Of a stretch of 64,000 nucleotides of DNA, positions 26,160-41,100 are shown piece after piece. How positions within the stretch are numbered: the stretch's first letter is position 1; every line of letters starts with the position of its first letter. The notes under the pieces were generated by a model, which saw nothing but the letters and a program-made list of their open reading frames with translations, had not been told where the DNA came from and did no database searches. The stretch is taken from NCBI GenBank assembly GCA_018398765.1, contig JAHBMJ010004650.1:1-64000 (forward strand). Direction: 5' to 3'. The position numbers and the translations under genes are program-made. Source of the stretch: Chromera velia (lineage: Eukaryota > Sar > Chromeraceae).

Positions 26160-29100
26160 CTAGAGAAATTTCATTCACTGCGGAACTTGAAAACAAAATT
26201 TACCACCGCTGAAAATATGATCGATCTATGGAAAATGCATTCTCAGACTGCGGAGCTTGCAAGAGAGCTCCTCACAGGTACAAATGCTATCGATTGTCCT
26301 CTGTATCACTTCAAGCCTCATTCAATTTCTTCGGTGAAACACGCAGTATGTTAATCGCGAATTGATCAGATGAAATTGAAAATGCATTCCTCCCTCACAG
26401 GTACTAACCAGCAAATTTCCTCTTGGTCAGCCACGGCAGACCCTCCTCGCTTCCATCGAATAACGACGAGGGCGCGTTTTCGTCCCCAGCGACAGTGGTC
26501 ACATTACCGCCGTGCGAGTCCCAAGGCACCGAAGTATAGACCCTATATTCGCCCGGGCAAACAGCCCCCGCATAATTCTTGTAGATGGTGGGAAGCCCGC
26601 TGTAGAGATTGACTACGTCCTTTGTCCATGTGAACGCTTGAGCGTGACCCATTCCGATGTCAGACGGGGGGATGCGAATCCCGCAAACCACTCCGTCACC
26701 GTCAGTGCCAGATGTGCACGCGCACGTGAAGCTCCCGTTTGTATTCGTGCACGTCGCCTGGGGGTCGCAGTTGTGCACACCAGCGGCGCACTCGTCGAGC
26801 TCTGTGTACAGGACAAGCAAGCAATCCGGGAAATGGACAGTACAGTCGGGACAAAAGACACGAATGGGAATCATAGACATTCAAAAACTTGAGTTGACGA
26901 GAATTAAGAGACGACGGTAAACTCATTTACATATGTCTCACGGCCGATTGTCGTTTTGTGTGGATTTAATTCGTGAAATTGGGAAAGTTCTTTGTGGAGC
27001 CCACACACCATCATGCGGAAGAAGGAAACAAAAAACTGTGCTATTTCTCTCATTTGAATCTTGCAGACGGAATGGAACCTCTTTTGTCAAGGCTTCCATC
27101 GATTCATGCACTCACTCACTCACTCACTCACTCACTCCCTGACCTGTCCATGAGGCAGCTGCCAAAATCGCCTGAGCTCCACTGGCGATGTTCGCAGAGG
27201 GCCAATTGACTCTCTTGATGTTGAAGCGGAAGAAGCTGAAGGGCCCGGCGGAGATTGTCACAGGCCACGTCTTGAAGCTCCCCATGTCCCAGTCGGTCAC
27301 TCCGGAAAAATTGTGGAGGGCCGTCCATGGCCCACTTGTGCTGTTGGACCCCTCGACGCTCATTGCTGACGGGTTTTCCTGCCCTACACAGCAGTCTCCC
27401 CTATCATTCCATGCGTATCCGTTCAGAGACACAAAACACGGAAGGCCCAAAATCACATGGGCGTCTGAGTCTGATGGGTCGTTGTAGCCAGCAACAGGAT
27501 CGGCAGAGGCTGTCCGCCAAGGAAAACCCGTAGCGTCCCTGTCGAAAAGGGAAGAAGGGAGTCCTTCCGACGCATGCAGAGAAGTATCTCCCGAATTGTT
27601 CAACCAGGTCCTAGAGGAGTACACTCGATACTCCCCGGGGCACACTTCTCCTGCGTAGTCCTTGTACATTGTTACTTGACCGTTATAGAGGTTTGTGCCA
27701 TCTTTTGTCCACGTAAAGACATCCCTATCCCCCCTTCCGATGTCGACGGGGGGGAGCAGGATGCCGCAAACGTTGGTGCCGTCTCCCTCGAGACCTGGGT
27801 GACAGGCGCAGGTGAAGCTCCCGTTGGTGTTTGTGCAGTTCGCTTGAGGGTGGCAGTTGTGGACCCCCGCAGCGCACTCGTCGAGCTCTGCATTCAGCCA
27901 TTCATACAAAACATGCCCACCAGATGCAGACTATTGATTTGAATTGGATTCTCTGGGCATCTGCATGACAGTCGAAAGAAAAAATGAGCGTGCATCTGCA
28001 CAAGCAGGTCCAACACAACCGCGCATCCATCACGCAGTAACGGTAGGCAGGCATACCTCTACAAATATACATGCACCCGCGTGCGGCAACACATCAAACC
28101 CATACTGTCAAGAACAAAAATGGTGAAAGGAGGAGACTCGGGCGTCACACAGACGACGCACAGCAGTTTATCAAGCCCAAGTTCTTATGCAAACGGAAAC
28201 AAAGATACCGACCCATGAAAGTTGAGGCAAGCAGGAATGCCTGCTCCATACAGGCGTACTCTTCCACAGGGTCCACCACCCTCCTGACAGTCCATCGAAA
28301 GAACCGAAAGGGCCCTGGTGCTGGTGGATTCTCTCCCACAGCCCAGAGCTTTGTCTCTCCAACCGTCCAGTCGCTCACGCCTGTGAAGTTGTGCAGAAGA
28401 GTCCACGGCCCGGTTGTGCTGTTCGATCCCGACACGTTCATGGCTGAGGGGGACTGTCTCTCACAGCAGTCATCCCGCCCTTGCACTGCATACCCCTCTA
28501 GGGTCACATAACAAGGCATGCCCAGAATGACACTCTCAGAAGACTCGTTCGCAGCCAAGAGACCAGACACGTTTGCGTTACTGGAACACCATCCCAGCGC
28601 ATCTGAGCTGCCATCAAAAAGGGAGGAGGGCAGCATTTCGTTGGCTACATTGCTGGACGATAACCCCGGGTTCAACAGCCAGCTGTTCGGGGCGTACACG
28701 CGAAACTCTCCGGGACAGACCGAGCCAAAATAGTGTTTGTTGATGGTCGCGTGGCCCTCAAAAAGATTGCTGTCGTCCTTGTGCCAGCTGAAGGAGCTGT
28801 CATCTGCCCTCCCAATGTCGACCGGGGGAATGCGAATGCCACATACGCTGACGCCGTCTCCCTCGAGACCTGGGTAACAGGCGCAGGTGAAGCTCCCGTT
28901 GGTGTTTGTGCAGTTGGCTTGGGGGTGGCAGTTGTGGACGCCCGCAGCGCACTCGTCGAGTTCTGCATGTTTCATAAGGCACAAAAGTGTCACTTGGAAA
29001 GTCGTGTGTGATTTTACAATTATTAAGAAGCCAGTGAACAAAGGTCAATGCACGTCCTTGGAGTAGTCAGTCAGACGCAGAGACAGCACGATGGAGTATG

Positions 29101-32100
29101 CGTTGATATGCGTGTGAAGGACAATTCGAGCAGACTCGGAGAAAACAAGATGGCCAAGCAAAGAGAGCTATGAGCCCGGAAAGAAGTGAGTCTCCCCTTT
29201 TTTCCTTTTTTCCCCTCACCTCACCTGTCCAGGCAGATGCATACAGAAACGCCTGTTCGCCACAGACAAATTCTGCGTTGTTGGATTGGCTTCTCCGGAA
29301 TAAGAACCGGAAGAACCTGAAGGTTCCCGCTCGAAAGTCCACAGGCCAGGTCTTGACCTCATGTTCGCCCCAATCGGTCACGCCAGAGAACGAATGGAGC
29401 GTCGTCCAGGGTCCGTGTGTGCTGTTTGATCCCGAGACGTTCATTGCAGAGGGCACCTTGGTGTAGGGCCACTGCGACCCTCTGTTCTCCCAAGTGTACC
29501 CTGCCAAGTTCAGGTAACAAGGGGTGCCCAAAATGATTTCAACTGCAGTTTCATTCGGATCCAACTGCCCAGCGACTAAATTTGCGATTGCAGAATCCGT
29601 ACAGAATGCCCGGCCTTGGTTGCTGCCGTCAAAAAGGGAAGAAGAAAGCCACTCGTTCACCACCACTGTGGCATCCACCCCCGGGTTGTTATACCAGCTG
29701 TTGGGGGCAAAGACGCGATACTGGCCTGGGCACACACTGCCTCCGTAGTCTTTGTGGATCGTCACGTGGCCATTGAAGAGGGTTCTTGTGTCCTTCGTCC
29801 AGGTAAATGAAACCTCGTCCCCCCTGCCGATGTCTGCAGGCGGAATGCGAATGCCGCATGCAACACCATCTCCCGCAAGTGCCCCGATGCACGCGCATGT
29901 GAAGCTCCCGTTCGTGTTCGTGCAGTTGGCTTGGGGGTCGCAGTTGTGGACTCCGGCAGCGCACTCGTCGAGTTCTGCAGTGGAGCGACAAGAAAAAGCA
30001 CAATAGAAAAAGGTCAAATCAGTCGAAGAATATTGCAGTGAATCTACCCTGTCCCGTGTATGCTGAACAGAGCGCAACAGAGAGCCTGGGATGAATAAAA
30101 GGAGTAGAGACTGTTCATAGATCTGCGTCCCACAGCTTATGGCCAAGATGAGATCCTCAAGAGATTTCAAAACGATTTGCGGAACGAAGTCGAAAACGAT
30201 TGTCAAAATCCGACTTTTTTCACCAATAAAGCACCCAAAAAGCCAACCAACCTGTGACTGCCGCTGCTACCAGATACGCTTGGTCGATCGCTGCGTAGTG
30301 CTCGGTGTTCAGTGAGATCCTTCTGATAGTGAATCGAAAGAATCTGAAGGGGGCGGTCAGGTTCCCAACTTCCCATGTCTTCAGCTCTCCGAGCACCCAG
30401 TCAGACACGTTGCTGAAAGAGTGAAGGTCGACCCATGGCCCGTCCGTGCTGTTGGAACCCGAGAGAGTCATGGAGGATGGTGATTGCCATTCCCTGTTGT
30501 CCTCTCGCGCTTGAAGAGAGTAACCTTTCAGGGTTATGTAGCATGGAGTACCCAAAATGATGTGCTCCGCTGACTCATTGGATGACAAGAGACCCGAAAT
30601 GTGGATCGATGAAGAGGCCCAAGGTTTCCCGGCACTTTTCCCGTCGAAAGCAGACGAAGGGAGCCACTCGTCGGAGACAACTGTAGTGTTGAGCCCCGGA
30701 TTGCTAAGCCATCCGTTGGGCGTGTACACTCTGTACTGCCCTGGACACACGTCCCCGTAGTAGTCTTTGAAGATGGTGACCACTCCGTTGAAGAGGGTGT
30801 ACTTGTCTTTGGTCCATGTGAACGAGTTTGCGTACCCCCCTCCGATGTCTTCAGGAGGTACGCGCAGACCGCAGAAGGAGACTCCGTCTCCCGCAAAGCC
30901 AGAGTTGCACGTGCAGGTGAAACTCGTGTTAGAAGTAGAGCAGACGGCGTTCGCATCACAAAAGTGCCCTCCAGAAGCACAGAAATCAGTAGCTGCGAAA
31001 AATAACAAAGACACAAAGCGACAAGGGGTCAGTAAGAGAGCTAGAATAGGAAACGGACTTTTGAGACCTTTGGGGCGATGGCACACATTGTTCTCTCATC
31101 CCACGCTTTTGTAATTGAGTTGAATGAGGGAGACGGAGCAAAATTAGGAGAGGTCCTGACTGAAACTATCAATCCATCAACCCAGTGGAGTGAGGCGATT
31201 AAAATAATAACGTTCTGAGTGTGTGTGGGGAAACGCAGAGAGCCACACATTTAGATGACAAGAAAAGAGAAATCCGTCTTCACAAAGGGGGAGACTGAAA
31301 GCCAAACAAGACAAAAAACCGACACTCAACCCGATTCAATCCCCATATGAATGTGTGTTGGTAACAATACGCGAAACATCGTTACTGTGTGCGGACCGAC
31401 CTGAGGCGGTCCCGGCGTAGAGAAAGGCTTGACCCGCACTGAACCAATCGGCAGATGCTCCGCTTGCGACTCTTCTGACAGTGAAGCGGAAGAACTGGAA
31501 AGGCCCCACACGAACATCAGCAGGCCACTGCTTGATGTCCAGGTGGTTCCAGGAGTCTTCACCTTCGAAGGAATGAAGAAGCGTCCAAGGGCCTGTGCTA
31601 CTGTTGGACGCAGACACATTCAGTGCAGAGGGGGTCTGGCTAGGTGCCGTTCCAGAAGAGTTTCTCGCTTGAAGTCCATACCCCGCCATGGTAATGAAGC
31701 AGGGGGTCTGTAGAAGGACTTGGTAGTCCGACTCGCTCAATGCAGAGAGGCCTGCGATGTCGGCTGCTGGTGAGTGAAAGGGTAGCTCCTCCGCGCTTCC
31801 ATCGAACATAGAGGACGGAAGACACTCATTTGGGTCTACAGAAAGGGTCACACCAGGGTTGTTCAGCCACCCGTTGGGGGCAAAGACGCGATACTCTCCT
31901 TGGCACACGGTGCCTGTGTACTCTTTGTAGATCGTCACGTGGCCACCAAAAAGGTTGACTGTGTCTTTGGTCCATGTGAAGTTGTTGTTGTCGCCCCTGC
32001 CAATGTCTAAAGGAGGAATGCGAATTCCGCACATAACCCCGTCTCCATCCAAGCCACCGTTGCACGCACACGTGAAGCTTCCGTTTGTGTTAGTGCATGT

Positions 32101-35100
32101 TGCCTGTGGGTCGCAGTTGTGAACTCCGGCTGTGCACTCGTCAAACTCTGCAAGGAGACACGGAACACGGAAACACAACCATGCATTGATTTTTTCGTTT
32201 CCAGGAGAACCAAGGGAAGGCTGTAATATGAACAGCAGGGACGGAACGAAGGAACAGCGTACTTAGAAAGAGGCCCTTTCCCCATCCAACTCAAGAAGAA
32301 ACTTAAAGCACTTTGACTCCCTGGTGGGATTGTGACCGGTTGGAATGCCGAGCTTATCTGATTCAAACCTTTCTCAAATGGATTTTCACAACAGCAATCA
32401 CAATCAGATTAGTTGCTGACCTGCAAGTGCTGCCGCATAGATGTGGGCCTGAGAGATGGTGACATAGTTTAGAGTTGCGAATATGACTCTGCGTACGGTG
32501 AACCGAAAGAAGTTGAAGGGGCCGACGCGAACGTCTGCAGGCCAAATCTTCTGCTCTGCTTGTGTCCAGTCGGTGACGTCACTGAAGGAATGGAGCGTCG
32601 TCCAAGGACCGTCGGTGCTGTTGGCCCCAGACACATTCATTGCTGAGGGAGTCTGGTTAGCCGAGCTGGTTGTGTTTCGCGCCTGCACTGCATACCCTGC
32701 CATTGTGATGTAGCACGGCGTTTTGAGAATCAGCTGCACATCTGACTCCGTGGATGTGGTCGTACCGGCAACGTGAGGAGTTACCGAAGCAAAGGGCTTT
32801 TCTTCCAGGCTTCCATCGAACGCAGAAGACGGCAAGTGTTCCTCCAGCCCTGTATTCAGAGAGGTGGTGAAACCGGGATTCCCGTACCAACTGTTGGGAG
32901 CATATACACGATATTCCCCTGGACATACACTGCCGTTGTAGTTCTTGTAGATCGTCACAGATCCGTTGGCAAGAATGTTCGTGTCTTTCGTCCATGTGAA
33001 GTCGTTGTTGTCGCCCCTCCCGATGTCGGCAGGAGGGACACGGACACCGCAAAGGGTTCCGTCGCTCATTGCAGCGGGAATGCCAGGGGGACACGCGCAG
33101 GTGAAGCTCCCGTTGGTGTTTGTGCATGAGGCCTGGGGGTCGCAGTTGTGGACTCCCGTAGCACACTCATCGAGTTCTGCAAGAATGCATTCAAGATCGA
33201 AAAAAGAGGCGTTGACATCATTTCATTTGATCAGAGTCAACGCAAGGCCGTGCTGATACGAGGAGGGAAGAACGTTGAGAAGGACACGCGAAAAAATCAG
33301 CAATCAGTCCACTGCGAGAACACACTTCAAGCAGTCCGACCCATGCTTGAAATGGGGACCTCTTGGAACGCCGAATTGATCTTCATCGGAGCCTCTTCAA
33401 AAAACGAGCCTTAAATTTCATTCAAAAGGACAATGTCATCTGACATCTGCATTCTGTTCTTTCGTCAGGAAGCGTGAGAGGAAAGCTGCGATGCTGACCG
33501 ACCTGTCAGGGATGCCGCATAGATGTGGGCCCCCGAGATGGTGGCATAGTTCAAAGTGGGAAAGGTGACTCTGCGGATGGTGAACCTAAAGAAGTTAAAG
33601 GGGCCGACGCGAACGTCTGCAGGCCAAATCTTCTGCTCTGCTTGTGTCCAGTCGGTGACGTTGTCGAAGGAGTGGAGTGTCGTCCAAGGACCGTCGGTGC
33701 TGTTGGCTGCTGATATGGTCATTGCAGATGGACTTTGGTCAACAAACACAGAGAGGTCTCGCATCTGCGCTGCATACCCTGCCATGGTAACGTGACACGG
33801 CGTTTTCAGGATCAGCTGCACATCTGACTCCGTTGGGGTTGTCAGACCGGCAACGTCGTTGTTGAGGGTGCCAAAGGGCTTCTCCTCATTGCTCCCATCG
33901 AACGCAGAAGAAGGGAGGTGCTCGTCCATGTTCAGGGCAGTGGTCAGACCGGGGTAATTATGCCAACTCCCAGGAGCAAAGACACGATATTCCCCTGGAC
34001 ACACGGCTCCGTTGTAGTTTTTGTAAATCGTCACGACCGATCCGTTGGCAAGAACGTTCGTGTCTTTGGTCCATGTGAAGTCGTTGTTGTCCCCCCTCCC
34101 AATGTCGGCAGGAGGGACACGGACACCGCAAACCACCCCGTCTCCATCCAAGCCAGCATTGCAGCTACACACAAAGCTGCCATTCGTGTTCGTGCATGTG
34201 GCTTGGGGGTCGCAGTTGTGGACTCCGGCAGCGCACTCGTCGAGTTCTGCATTGTAGAATACCAACAGAGGTCCAAGTCTTTTGTTGAACCGAAATGCGT
34301 ACGTAGGGTTGATTCAAAATGTTTTTATGATCAAAACTCCTGCACAAACAGGAGATTCTCTCTTCAGCTTAGAAAGAAATACAAAAAACTGCACTCACTC
34401 GCTTACTCACTCACTCACTCACTCACTAACTCACTCACGCAAAGTCAGCATCTTGAAGAGAGCATGTCGTTGCTGACCTGTGAGACCCCCAGCGAGAAAA
34501 AAGGCCTGTGTGCCTCCAGTAAAGTCAGGCACTGGATTTTGAACTCTGCCGATAGTGAACCGAAAGAACCGGAAAGGTCCAATTCGGCTGTCGTCTGCAA
34601 AGAAGGTCTTGGTCTCACCAACAACCCAATCCGCCACATTGCTGAACGACTGTAAATGCGTCCAGGGACCATCTGTGCTGTTGGCTGCTGACACGTTCAT
34701 CATGGACGGGTTTTGCCCTTCCCATGCGTCGATGCGGCTCTGCCACTTGTACGCTGACATGGTCAGGAAGCAGGGGGTTCCGAGAATGATGCTGACATCG
34801 GATACCGAGCCACTGGACAGCCCTGCCACAGTGTTGGAGGCAGTGTGCCAGGGCCAGCCCTCAGTAGAGCCATCGAACAATGAGGAGGGCAGATACTCGT
34901 TGGCATGAACCGTCGTCTGGTCGAGGTTGCCGTACCAATCCCAGTCTGTGTACACACGATAGCGCCCTGGGCACACGGCTCCGTTGTGGTCCTTGTAGAT
35001 GGTCATAAAACCTCCGAAACGGTTCTTGGGATCCTTCGTCCAGGTGAAGTTGTCGTTGTCCCCCCTTCCGATGTCGGCAGGAGGCACACGAAAACCGCAA

Positions 35101-38100
35101 AGGGTCCCGTCGCCCACCTCATCCGGCAGACCGGGCGGACATGCGCAGGTGAAGCTGCCGTTGGTGTTTGTGCATGAGGCCTGGGGGTCGCAGTTGTGCA
35201 CTCCGGCAGCGCACTCGTCGAGTTCTGCAAGGGGACATTCAGACCAAATGAAAGGAGCAGATGAAGGAAACGTTGTTCATCCAGTAGCACTGAAAAACTA
35301 AGATGGTCAAGAATTTAATACAATTTCAATCCTGTTCATTGCGAGAAAGGTCGGAGGATCAGCAACTATCCTATTGACGAGACGCTGAAAGAAGGGTAGA
35401 TGTGCTCTCCTCTGATCTGTAAGGCCGAAAGAGTCTGTAGGGTCTTTTTTGGAAGGGCGTTTGACGGGGAGATCACTCTCGAAATGGCATCTCTTTCTTC
35501 TTCCTCTCGCTCGCAATATGAACACTGCGTGACCTTACTGCAAACACAATTCGAGAACAGACAGGCACACCAGCCAGCCAGCCAACCAGCCAACCAGCCA
35601 GCGAAAACACAAAGAAAGAACAGCCTTGCCGACTAAGGGATAAGCCCTCCACCGTTTACCTGATCGATCTCTCACTTCTGTAGCAAGTAGAACTAAAGAA
35701 AGACGGAAAAGAACGTCTAACCTGTCATTCCTGCTGCGAGCAGGAAGGCACGAGGACACCCAGCCTCATCTGGGTTGACGTTGTACACTTTCCTGATGGT
35801 GAACCGAAAGTATCTGAACGGTCCCGTTCGAGCATCAACAGAGAAGGTTTTCGTCTCATTCACGACCCACTCCGCAGCATCAAAGGAGTGCAACTGCGTC
35901 CACGGACCGTCTGTGCTGTTGGATCCCGAAACGTTCATGGCTGAGACGCTTTGTCCCACCCATCCATCCACTCGGTTCTGCCATGTGTAACCTGCCAGCG
36001 TAATCAAGCAGGGAGTTTCAAGAATCAGCTGGACATTCGATTCGTTGACTGAATTTCGTCCCTCCACTGTGTTGCCAAGGGTGTGCCAGGGCTTCCCTTC
36101 CACAGAGCCGTCGAAGACAGATGAAGGGTAAAAAGTTCCATGCCACTGCGTGTTTGTGTACACGCGATACTGCCCAGGACAGACTTCACCGCTGTAGTCC
36201 TTGTAGGTCGTCATCAACCCTCCGAAGAGACGAGATGGGTCTTGTGTCCAGGTGAAGTTGTCCCCGTCTCCTCTTCCGATGCCTACAGGAGGGATTCTGA
36301 CGCCACACGCCACTCCATCTCCATACGATCCCCCGTTACAGACACATGCAAAGCTCCCGTTGGTATTGGTACATGCAGCTTGGGGGTCGCAGTTGTGCAC
36401 TCCTGTAGCGCACTCGTCAAGGTCTGCAGAGAGATGCCGACAAGAAGAAAGCGTGTAAGAAAAATTTGCGTGGGCGTGAAACCCTTCGTAGACGGGTGTG
36501 TTACTTTCAGCAAGCTGGACCGACAGAGATTGACAAAATTTGGAACAGGTAAGACAGCACTGATGGATTTCCGGGAGACTGTATGAGGATTCCAATACTG
36601 AGCAGATCTGGCTCAAAACTGTCCTGTACAGACACAAAGGAAGCGTCCAGGAATTTGTCAGACAGCCAAAGACAGCAGAAAGTCCGGCGGCCCGTTTGCT
36701 GACCTGTCAGTCCTGCCGCGTAAATGTGGGCCTGCGAGATGGTCGCAAAATTTTCAGTTGCCGGAAGTATTCTGCGGATGGTGAACCGAAAGAAGTTGAA
36801 GGGGCCGACGCGGACATTTGCAGGCCAAATCTTTTGCTCCGCTTGTGTCCAGTCGGTGACGTTGTCGAAGGAATGTATCATCGTCCAAGGACCGTCGGTG
36901 CTGTTGGCTCCAGACACACTCATTGCTGAGGGAGTCTGGCTAGACCAGGCGGTTGTGTTTCGCGCCTGCACTGCATACCCTGCCATTGTGATGTAGCACG
37001 GCGTTTTGAGAATCAGCTGCACATCTGACTCCGTGGGTGTGGTCGTTCCGGCAACATCATTGCCCAAAGAAGCCCAGGGCTTCTCCGCCAGGCTCCCATC
37101 GAACGCAGAAGAAGGGAGGTGCTCTTCTACCATCCCATTGAGAGTTGTGGTCAGACCGGGATCGCCATACCAGCTCTGCGGAGCGTATACACGGTATTGC
37201 CCTGAGCACACGCTACCGCTGTACTCTTTGTAGATCGTCACGACCGATCCGTTGGCAAGAATGTTCGTGTCTTTCGTCCATGTGAAGTCGTTGTTGTCAC
37301 CCCTCCCGATGTCGGCAGGAGGGACACGGACACCGCAAAGGGTTCCGTCGCTCATTGCAGCGGGAATGCCAGGGGGACACGCGCAGGTGAAGCTCCCGTT
37401 GGTGTTTGTGCATGAGGCCTGGGGGTCGCAGTTGTGGACTCCCGTAGCACACTCATCGAGTTCTGTGGACACAGGGGGATTACACAGTCAATTTCAGACG
37501 ACTTTAAAGTCTTGTTCATTTCAAATTGTCGGCCGTAAACTGAAAAGATTGAGAAAGGAAGCAGTACTGTGCGGAGAGTAGCCATGACTGGATGCCTTGC
37601 CCTCCGTGAACATACGGACCTGTGCAGTTGACACCGTCTCCTGTGTAGCCCTCAACGCAGGAGCAGAGGAAGGTTCCCAAAGTATTGGCACAAGAAGCGT
37701 TCGCGTGGCAATTTGCGGCAACTGCAGGAAACGACAGACCGGATGTCAACAAAGTGAGTTGCCGTCGTTGTTCGATGCCCCCACACACATGCATGTGCTG
37801 AGTTGGCAAAGCGAGATGAAGTGAAGCAAAAGACGCTCAAGCCTCTTTCAGCAGGCCCAGAGTAATTTCATTATGCTTGCATTTATTCAGTCCATACCTT
37901 GAATCTCGGGAGTTTTCCCCTCTTCGCTCCTTCCAAGCCAACTACTACCTCTTCTCTCCACCCCGCAGGAGCACAGCCAACCATGCGACCAAGCAAAAAG
38001 ACCATGCATGCACCTATTCCATTTACCTGTTTGACACTCCAACGCTGAGTCAAGGCAATTCAATTTCAGTACAGCATTCAAGGTCCACATGATTGTATTC

Positions 38101-41100
38101 ACATCCACACAAGCAATACCCACCGCCTTCATATTCCAGTTCAAACCAGTCAAACTCCGCAGCACCAGCCTGTGACGCCTTGAGAAACAGCCCGACTCTG
38201 GTCCTGGGCACTCCATTGTTGTGATCGAGCTTCACTGCAGTCCTCGTGGAAGGATTCGAAGGGTCTATCCAGGTGTAGAAGTCAAACACTCCGTTAGCGT
38301 GGCTGTGCATCTCTGCCGTGACTGCCGTGGAGGTTGCAGGGTTGGCACCGTTGCATATCGTGCCGCCTCCAATCGTCTGAAAGCAGACTCCATTTTGTGA
38401 GAGCCACTTGTGCGCTCCGAAATGGAATTCGACGTTGTCGCCATCGTTGTCGTACACCACCAGTCCAGCCACCATTTCATGCGGACTGTTGAGCATTCGA
38501 ATGTTCGTGCGGGCAGTGTAGGGACCCGCAGGAGCAGGGGTCCAGAGAATGGGGGCGTCAGGCCTTCCGTGAGTCCATGCAGTCACCTCCTCCGAGACAT
38601 TGACGATCAGCTTCCCAGAGCTAACGAAGATCTCAGTCTTCTGCTCCATAGGCTCATCCTTGGACCTGCAGGCGCAGCAAGCATTAGGCAGAACATGAGT
38701 GTTCGAATAGAACAGATAACAGAATATGTTATTTTTCTTTCGATTTCCCTAGTGTTGGGCTTGTCTTAAGTCCTTCAAGAGGGTTTTGTCGCTGTGGAAA
38801 TTCTGTTCGGTGCCCCATTGCCTATCACACCCTTGCATTTCCAGAGTGACCGACCATCTGCTCCCCAAAACGTCAAAGTCATCACGATCAGTGACGTTCA
38901 CGATGGAGGTGCATTCGTCCATATCTGCACGTATGTGCGTGTGTATATGTGCGCACAAATGTTTACAGTTACATGAAGACACACACATACAATGAACTCG
39001 TCAGAGTCTGTATGGATGTCTCCAGAGGGGCTGAGGAGGACAACAAGCAGATTCAGAGAAAGTCGTCGAGCAGTCTTCATGTCCATGTATGGTATAATTT
39101 AGACAGCGAGCCAGACAGGGGGACGAAGGAGAGTGGGATGGAAACAAAGACAGATCCGAACAATTGAGAGAAAGAGTTGTTGCCGCGAGAAGGACAAAAT
39201 CTTTTCAGAGAGAAAGAGGCAGACTCTAGGCAGACTCTCCGGGACGCTAACAGGCAAACGGCAAGTGCAGAGAGACTAGCTGTAATTCACCATTTGCTTC
39301 TCCAATCTACTTCCTTCACCCGCTTACCAGTGCAGCTGACTCCATCCCCCGAAAACCCTTCGTTACACGCGCAGGTGAAGGTGCCGGTTGTGTCTGTGCA
39401 CGTCGCATTGCTGTGGCAGTTGTGCAATCCTTCGCAAAAGACGTCTGCATGCAGAAAGAGTTGGAAAAATAAATCCATTGTCATGCATTCACTTGCATCG
39501 AATTGAACCTCACTGACGAGCACGTTCCGTCCACACAGTGAGGACCGAGTTCCGGTAGTGCGCGAAGGTGGAAAGAGTAAACCGAAATTCATCACCAACC
39601 AAAAATGGGTACATGCAGCAAAAGCGCTCAAAAGGTATGTCTCTGAACATAGACCACTAACTTACCGGTGATTGCAGCTGCATAGAGGAACGCCTGATCT
39701 CCGCACGCCATGGCTGTGCCAGACCGCGGAATGCGTCTGAGAGTAAATCGAAAGAAGCGAAAAGGCCCTGTCCTCACGTCAACAGACCATGTTTTCGTCT
39801 CCCCCAGTTGCCAGTCTGTCACTCCACTGAAGGAGTGAAGCGTGGTCCAAGGACCGTTAGTGCTATTCGACCCTGAAACGTTCATTGCTGAGGGCGTCAG
39901 ATCTACATCCGTGTCTTCACGTGCCACCCATGAATACCCTGCCAGAGTGATGAAACAGGGTGTACGCAGAATCACGTGCACTGCTGATTCTAACGGAATG
40001 GAGGATTGTCCCACCACAGACATGACGGCACTGGCATATCCGTTTCCTTCAGAGCTGCCGTCGAAAAGAGACGAAGGAGGCCACTCGATCGACACCACCG
40101 AGGTTGATGTTGCCCCAGGGCTGTCCCACCAGTCTTGCGCACTGATCGCACGATAGGTTCCTGGACACACGCTACCTGTGTACTCTTTGTAGATCGTCAC
40201 AAAACCGTTGAAGAGGTTTGAGGCGTCTTTCGTCCATGTGAAGTTTCCAGGATCTCCTCGCCCGATGTCCGTAGGGGGAACTCTCCAACCACACACCGTC
40301 CCGTCTCCGAGACCGTCGGGCACACCTGCTGGGCACGCACACGTGAAGCTGCCGTTGGTGTTGGTGCAGGTCGCCTCACTGTCACAGTTGTGGACTCCGG
40401 CAGCGCACTCGTCGAGTTCTGCAGAGCACAAAAAGAGGGAAATGAAACTCAGAAAGATGCGCCAAAAGAGAACAAGAAATCAACAGCAACGAATCATGCA
40501 TGGACATAGCGGATCATCGACAAAAATATGGAAAAAGATCAGACCACATGAAAGCGCAGGGAGAAGAAGTCTGAACCAACACGAATGTCTGTCTAAGGAA
40601 GGACTACGAGGCGTCTACTAACTTAGAGGACTTTGCTGACCTGTCCACTGAGCTCCGAGGAAGTAGGCCTGATCTCCGCTGTACGATGTGTCTGCCGAGC
40701 TACTTGCTCTCCTGAGGGTGAGTCTGAAGAATCTGAAGGTCTCGCTCGAAGGGACTGAAGGGAACGTTTTCGTCTCCCCCACCGTCCAGTAAGAGACACC
40801 GCTGTAAGAACCCAGGTCAGTCCACGGTCCGTCGGTGCTGTTTGCGCCTGACACGTTCAAGGCAGAAGGATTACGAGTCTCGCAGCAAACCTCATGGGCC
40901 TGCCAAGCGTACCCCTTTAAGCTGAAGTAGCATGGTGTCTGGAGGATCACGTGAACTGCCGACTCTGTCGCCGAGTCCAGCCCTGCAGGGAATGAAGTAA
41001 ATGGAGGAAAAACAAAGAATGCCTGCTTTTCTGCACGCGACTTCAGGCTTCAGGGCTAAAGGACAAATGCTGCCCGGATCTGCACATCACAAAGCCTCGT

